From: a virus
Length of the DNA: 33,183 nt
IMG/VR virus record: IMGVR_UViG_3300030109_003755
Span: 1-33,183 of that record
Strand: one strand, 5' to 3'
Below are positions 28,927 through 33,183 of the stretch, piece after piece. The notes below the pieces were generated by a model, which made no database searches, had not been told where the DNA came from, and saw only the letters and a program-made list of their open reading frames with translations. Position 1 is the first letter of the stretch, and the number at the start of each line of letters is the position of its first letter. The position numbers were made by a program, and so were the translations under genes.

Positions 28927-30906
28927 TTATCCAATCTTAAATATCATTCTACCTTTATCGTCTTTTTCGCCAGTAGATTGTAAACCAAATGTTGTCTTTG
29001 CTTGTTGACCAGGTGCAACACCTAACTCTTTTGCCCTTGCTTTTTGAGAAGCAAGAAAACCTCCAGCAGTTTTTGTTCCTTGTGTTCCTGGTGCAAAAGC
29101 ATTTCCTAATAAAAGTTCTGCATCACTCATCGTTGCAAAATTACCTCTTTGAGCATTTCTCATTTCAGTCATTGCTGATTGTATTCGTTTTGCCATTATA
29201 TCTGGATCTTGTGTTGCAAAAGACAATGCTCCACCTTCTAATGCACCAGGACCAAAGAAAGCAGTAATTAAGAAGTCTACATCACGATTAGATATTGAAT
29301 TAGCAGATTGTGTGTTTGCTAATGTAGTTGGAATAAGTTTTTGAAGCATAATTTGAAAATCACTTCTTAAATCTTCTGGCTTATCATAACCTTTTAAATT
29401 CATACCTAGAGCGTTAGCTCCTTTGTTTATCAAAGTATTAAATGATCCGCTTAATCCTAAAATTTCTGATCCATCTTCTGCAACTTTAACCAAAGCACTT
29501 TCTGCTATACCTAGACCTACTTCTGCTTTTGCAGCACTATCAACTGCTTTTGCATACTTTTCTTGATTCGCTCTGATTTCTGTTAATGTAGCTGTTCCAG
29601 ATTTAATAGCTTGTTTGGATAAATCATTATAAGATTTTGCTTTTGCTGCAAGTGCTTTTACAGTAGAGTCAGACATTAAATTTGTTGGAACCTTGTTATC
29701 ATAAATGTCTGCCATTCTCACTGGGACATCTGTGCCTTCAACATAAGTTTTACCTCTATAAGTAACACCACCTTTACCCGCCACATAATTTTGTATTGCT
29801 CGTCTTTCTTTGTCAATTTGTCTTGTTACTAATCTTTGTTCAGCAGCTAATTTAGTTTTTTCTCCTAATCCGTATTGCAAGGCTGATAATTTAACTTGTC
29901 TATTAAATTCGTCTTTTTGTGCTTTGTCTTTAATAAACATATCAGCACCTTGTTCTAAACCAGAGGCTATATTTGTTAAAGCATCTGGACTCTTACCTGC
30001 CGCAATAGCAAAACCTATCTTAGCTATGGCAAGACTCTTATCAAGGCCTTCATACTTTGGTGCATTTTGTGTAAATTCTTGCATCAACTGTTTAAGATCC
30101 GCTTGTTGATCTTCTTTAGTACCTTTGTTTATAACATCTGCAACCTCTTTAGGAGATTTTGGCAAGATTGTTCCAAGCTGACCTTGTTGCATTCGTTTTT
30201 GATCATCTAATATTTTTTGTTGTTCTTTAGTTATTGTTGGCTTTACTGGGTCTGGTTTAATTATTTTTTTCTTATCTGGATCTTCACCCGCAATTAAGTT
30301 TTCTTCTTCAGCAATTTCAGCAGCTTCAACATTTTTTTTCTGTTGCTCTAGTATAGTAGGACTAAGCTGACCTTGTTGCATTCTTTCTTGATCTTCTAAA
30401 ATATTAATTTGTTCTATGTTTTTTTGAATCTCGGGACTCGTGCTCATTATGCCGACATCAAGAGCTTCTTGTGCTCTTCTTTTTCTTGCACTTTCAGTTG
30501 GTTGTTTTAAAAAATCTCCTATAATATTACCAGATGGATTGGTAAAAGCAGAGGCAACACCTGTAGCTGTTCTAAGATTCTCTAATCCACTAAGACCTAT
30601 GTTTGCTAATTGTCTTCCATATTTACCTAATCTAGTATCTGCTGCATCAACATCAAGCTGACCAATAGGTGTTAAAAATTTATTGGCTAAAGGTCCTTGT
30701 CCTCTTATACCTTTCATATATTGATCAGATATTTGTCCAAAAGATAAAGATGGAGTAACAAGTTGATTAACAAGATTCGGATTAAATTTTGTTAAAGGAT
30801 TTGTGCCCATGGTTGGACCACCATTTGCCAATGTTCGTATACCACCCATAGTGTTAAGCTTGTTACGGGCGTTGCGATTAAACATTTTACGATTCATAAA
30901 ACTCAT
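28927..30906 (-). CDS. Large virion-module protein with repeated QQGQL motif (659 aa)
   Basis: 659 aa. The N-terminus is basic with an NTMGGIRTLANGGP string, shared as GGIR(A/T)L with two other proteins of this phage. The middle is charged and helical, with two copies of a DQ(E/K)RMQQGQL motif about 63 residues apart. The C-terminal half is Ala-rich helical with GSFNTLINKGANALGMNL and PTTLANTQSANSISNRDVDFLIT. The gene overlaps the next upstream by 4 bp. Likely an internal virion or tail-associated protein; no domain can be named. Confidence 0.65.
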   Translation of the reverse strand: MSFMNRKMFNRNARNKLNTMGGIRTLANGGPTMGTNPLTKFNPNLVNQLVTPSLSFGQISDQYMKGIRGQGPLANKFLTPIGQLDVDAADTRLGKYGRQLANIGLSGLENLRTATGVASAFTNPSGNIIGDFLKQPTESARKRRAQEALDVGIMSTSPEIQKNIEQINILEDQERMQQGQLSPTILEQQKKNVEAAEIAEEENLIAGEDPDKKKIIKPDPVKPTITKEQQKILDDQKRMQQGQLGTILPKSPKEVADVINKGTKEDQQADLKQLMQEFTQNAPKYEGLDKSLAIAKIGFAIAAGKSPDALTNIASGLEQGADMFIKDKAQKDEFNRQVKLSALQYGLGEKTKLAAEQRLVTRQIDKERRAIQNYVAGKGGVTYRGKTYVEGTDVPVRMADIYDNKVPTNLMSDSTVKALAAKAKSYNDLSKQAIKSGTATLTEIRANQEKYAKAVDSAAKAEVGLGIAESALVKVAEDGSEILGLSGSFNTLINKGANALGMNLKGYDKPEDLRSDFQIMLQKLIPTTLANTQSANSISNRDVDFLITAFFGPGALEGGALSFATQDPDIMAKRIQSAMTEMRNAQRGNFATMSDAELLLGNAFAPGTQGTKTAGGFLASQKARAKELGVAPGQQAKTTFGLQSTGEKDDKGRMIFKIG

Positions 30907-31781
30907 TTAAATAAACCACCTAGAATACTACCAAGGCCTCCACCGCCTCCACCACCAAAGGCACCAAGAAGACTAGCAATTCCGCCACCAATACCTGCTA
31001 TTTGTGAGAACCTACTTGGATCGGGGGTCGTGGTTGAAGATAATGTAGTCGCAGTTGATGGCACACCTCTAAATATATCTGACATAAACGATAGTCTTTG
31101 ATAAGGTTCAAACTGCCTTTGTGTAGATGTAGCTCTCAACGCATCTAATTCACTTTGTTGTTGTTGCTGCTCTTGACCGCCCAACGATGATAGTAACTGA
31201 ACATCTCTCATTTGTGCCCCTTGTTGTGCTTCACCAAGACCCGCAGTTGCTATACCCGCTTTTGTAAATAGCTCAGATGCTTTCTGTGCTCTGTCTTGTG
31301 CTGACTCAAAAGCTTGTGCTCTCAATCCAGCAGATTGTCTTGCAAATGTATCGGCAAGATTTCTTTGTAATTCTTGTTCTGCAATAGCTTGTCTTGACCC
31401 ACCAAATGCACCTTGTTGCACGGCTCTACTACCAATCTGTTGTCTTGCAATATCACCTTGTCTAGTTATATCTGCTAAATTTTGATCTATTACATCTTGA
31501 ACAAATTGATTTTGAAATCTATCTGCTCCACCAGGTTGCAAAGCAGTAATGCCTGCACCCACAGTATCTGCACCAGTTTGTAATAAATCTTGAAATCCAC
31601 CAATGCCTTCTGCACCACGTTGTATAGCTTGTTGTTGTAGTGGTGTTAAACCTGCAACTTGTATCTCTGGAAACTCAACGGGTTGTGTTGCCGTATCTCT
31701 TACATCCGTAAGTAATTTTTCAAGAAAATCCCTTTGATAGTCTGGTAATATGGTTTTTTGTTCTACTGTTGACGTTGCCAT
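30903..31781 (-). CDS. Gln/Ala-rich virion protein with Gly-rich hydrophobic C-terminus
   Basis: 292 aa. The middle is a Gln/Ala/Arg helical region (LTPLQQQAIQRGAEGIGGFQD, RQQIGSRAVQQGAFGGSRQA, RSAGLRAQAFESAQDRAQK-type heptads). A run of five to six glutamines follows (QEQQQQQSE), and the C-terminus is GIASLLGAFGGGGGGGLG then SILGGLFK, a Gly-rich hydrophobic end that could insert in membranes. This layout is common in small internal virion proteins of marine podophages. Function is inferred from layout and place. Confidence 0.65.
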   Translation of the reverse strand: MATSTVEQKTILPDYQRDFLEKLLTDVRDTATQPVEFPEIQVAGLTPLQQQAIQRGAEGIGGFQDLLQTGADTVGAGITALQPGGADRFQNQFVQDVIDQNLADITRQGDIARQQIGSRAVQQGAFGGSRQAIAEQELQRNLADTFARQSAGLRAQAFESAQDRAQKASELFTKAGIATAGLGEAQQGAQMRDVQLLSSLGGQEQQQQQSELDALRATSTQRQFEPYQRLSFMSDIFRGVPSTATTLSSTTTPDPSRFSQIAGIGGGIASLLGAFGGGGGGGLGSILGGLFK

Positions 31782-32161
31782 TATGCCATTCCTTCAAACT
31801 TGTCCATTAAATCATACATGGTTGCTATACCTTTGTCTATGTTTCCATTACCCGCACCTTTTACGGCTCTTTCTGTAAAAACAAATTCATTGTTTGACAA
31901 CGCTGCACGTTGCACTGGTTTACCATCTTGAAAGATCATCCCTGGTATACTGTCCGAGGTCCCAGTTCCAGGACCCTTTAGTACACCGCCAAACTCTGGA
32001 GATCCACCTGCCATCAACGCTCGAATACCACCACTATTTGTTGGTGGATTTTTCTTAGCCATAATTGCATCTTCAAGTTCTTCTATTGAACCATAACCCA
32101 TACCCGTATTGGGATCGTTAAAATTTAATAAACTACTTATACCAGATTGCATCATGTCCAA
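31781..32161 (-). CDS. Conserved virion-module protein with GGIRALMAGG and PGTGTSDSIP
   Basis: 126 aa. Two strings stand out: SGGIRALMAGG (43-53) and GPGTGTSDSIPGMI (about 63-76), followed by NNEFVFTERAVKGAG. The second pattern (GTSDSIP...LSNNEFVfT..AVkGaG) is conserved across many phage structural-module proteins of unknown role. One-base overlap with the next gene. It may be an adaptor or docking protein; a direct function is not known. Confidence 0.65.
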   Translation of the reverse strand: MDMMQSGISSLLNFNDPNTGMGYGSIEELEDAIMAKKNPPTNSGGIRALMAGGSPEFGGVLKGPGTGTSDSIPGMIFQDGKPVQRAALSNNEFVFTERAVKGAGNGNIDKGIATMYDLMDKFEGMA

Positions 32162-32192
32162 ATACTAACAAAAATTTATTTACTCGTCTATA

Positions 32193-32480
32193 TTAGGATG
32201 TTGAAACAGTAACATTACCTAAACTTGTCGTTGCTACAAAAGTTCCAGAAAAAATATCACCCGTTGTAACAATTTTTAAAAATCCTGCATCACCAACAAA
32301 AATATCACCCTCTTGTAATGCATTACTACTTCCTTGTCCACCTACGCCTTGGAAGTTAATGTTAGCAGATCTTACTTCATCTATTAATCTATCTAAGGCA
32401 CGTGCTAATTGATTTACATAAACTGGATCGTAAGTTGATGGTGCTATTGGTAAAACTGTTCTTACAATTTTTTTCGTCAT
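32193..32480 (-). CDS. Small structural-module protein (95 aa)
   Basis: 95 aa. N-terminal helix (YVNQLARALDRLIDEVRSAN) followed by a beta-rich C-terminus (EGDIFVGDAGFLKIVTTGD, SGTFVATTSLGNVTVS). Small proteins with this layout sit next to tail genes in marine podophages and may be tail or fibre parts. It overlaps the gp10-like gene by 4 bp and is separated by 31 bp from the following gene. Confidence 0.65.
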   Translation of the reverse strand: MTKKIVRTVLPIAPSTYDPVYVNQLARALDRLIDEVRSANINFQGVGGQGSSNALQEGDIFVGDAGFLKIVTTGDIFSGTFVATTSLGNVTVSTS

Positions 32481-33183
32481 CGTCTACCATCGGCTCTTGC
32501 ATCTAGTCTTGGTGCACCTAATCTCCACTTAACGCCCGTGGCTTCGTTTTCTATACGTAAAGACATCTGTCTGCCTCTAGCTCTTAGAAATATATTGTCG
32601 TCATAGACTTCTGGAGGTCCAGATGCAGTTCTTGTTATTGTGCCACTAGGAGATTCTGTGAAATCATCACTAGGAAAATCACGACTTCTCATTGTTAACT
32701 TGGCAGCGGGATTTGTTGCAGTCGATCCATTAAAGCTTAAATCTGGTATTATTCTGTTGATCAACATAAATTGATGTCCATCGCCAATATCAAAGTCACT
32801 AGACTCAACAAAAGCATTTATGGCTACCGCACTACCAGTTGCAAAATCATCAAGACCAAATTCATGATCAAATAGATATTGGTCTGTGCCCGTAGCTTGT
32901 GGAAAACTTCTTAGACCAGAGGCTCTATCATTCCATGTGGTTCTGACTAAATTACCAAAGTACCAAACCTTTTCATTGTAGTTCCATATGACATACCTAT
33001 CTATTTCAGTGCTACTTGAACTACAATAAAACCACCATATTTCGGTTTGGCTACCTATACTACCCGCATGAAACTTAAATGATTGTTGATTATTCATATC
33101 GTTAAATACATAATCACGAACACTACATGGTATGGCTTGTATTCGGCCATCATAGACATAAAAGTTTTCTTGACCCATCCAGT
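32477..33183 (-). CDS. P22 gp10-like packaged DNA stabilisation/tail protein (partial)
   Basis: The visible 235 codons are the C-terminal part; the frame is open to the right edge, and an internal Met at 33178 is within a typical WMGQENFYVYDG string rather than a start. Hallmarks of the P22 gp10 family follow: VRDYVFNDMN, EIWWFYCSSSSTEIDRYVI, WYFGNLVRTTW, ESSDFDIGDGHQFMLINRII, and a final RARGRQMSLRIE with WRLG. The family forms part of the tail hub that closes the portal after packaging. It leads the - strand virion module. Confidence 0.8.
   Translation of the reverse strand, partial: WMGQENFYVYDGRIQAIPCSVRDYVFNDMNNQQSFKFHAGSIGSQTEIWWFYCSSSSTEIDRYVIWNYNEKVWYFGNLVRTTWNDRASGLRSFPQATGTDQYLFDHEFGLDDFATGSAVAINAFVESSDFDIGDGHQFMLINRIIPDLSFNGSTATNPAAKLTMRSRDFPSDDFTESPSGTITRTASGPPEVYDDNIFLRARGRQMSLRIENEATGVKWRLGAPRLDARADGRR

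Overview
The window is most of the genome of a tailed dsDNA phage with a low-GC genome, very probably a marine podovirus of the kind known mainly from metagenomes. The evidence is a large terminase subunit, a portal protein, a P22 gp10-like DNA-stabilisation/tail protein, long internal-virion-like proteins, a family A DNA polymerase, an archaeo-eukaryotic-type primase, an SSB-like protein, two helicases and a T4-type lysozyme. No integrase, RNA polymerase, tRNA or rRNA was found. The host cannot be read directly. AT-richness and a perfect bacterial parS-type palindrome (2702-2717) would fit a marine alphaproteobacterium, but that is inference.

Layout. 1-6598 (- strand) is a late/packaging module: HlyC-like acyltransferase, a large low-complexity protein, TerL, two small basic proteins with a shared C-terminal tail, a 36-aa ORF carrying the parS-like site, an HExxH protein, and a portal cut by the left edge. 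6600-8363 is a compact control region with small - strand ORFs, two strong hairpin terminators, AT-rich tracts and two arrays of the heptamer CCCGAAA, a candidate replication origin. 8364-9334 (+) holds a gp88-like Cys-rich protein and a small acidic protein. 9359-10280 (-) holds a PD-(D/E)XK nuclease and TerS. 10584-13636 (+) is a string of small, mostly unknown genes, including a DnaJ-type zinc-finger protein and a frameshifted gene.

13631-17581 (-) is a 7-deazaguanine module read in the order SNF2-like helicase, 49-aa acidic protein, queD, queE, queC and a DpdA-like transglycosylase. It is likely to make preQ0 and place it in phage DNA. 17657-25242 (+) is the replication module: coiled-coil protein, SSB-like protein, primase, AlpA-like HTH, UvrD-like helicase, a DUF6378-like protein, a PAPS-reductase-like PP-loop protein and family A polymerase. 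25239-33183 (-) is the second part of the late module: lysozyme, two long virion proteins, three smaller structural proteins and a gp10-like protein cut by the right edge.

The portal runs off the left edge and the gp10-like gene enters from the right on the same strand. No major capsid, scaffold or head-tail adaptor gene is visible. The genome is therefore probably circular or permuted, with the missing capsid genes in the unseen part between the two edges. The best leads are the parS-like site, the DNA-modification cluster, the CCCGAAA arrays, a 13-bp element repeated upstream of five transcription units, and SSB-like C-terminal tips on two adjacent replication proteins.
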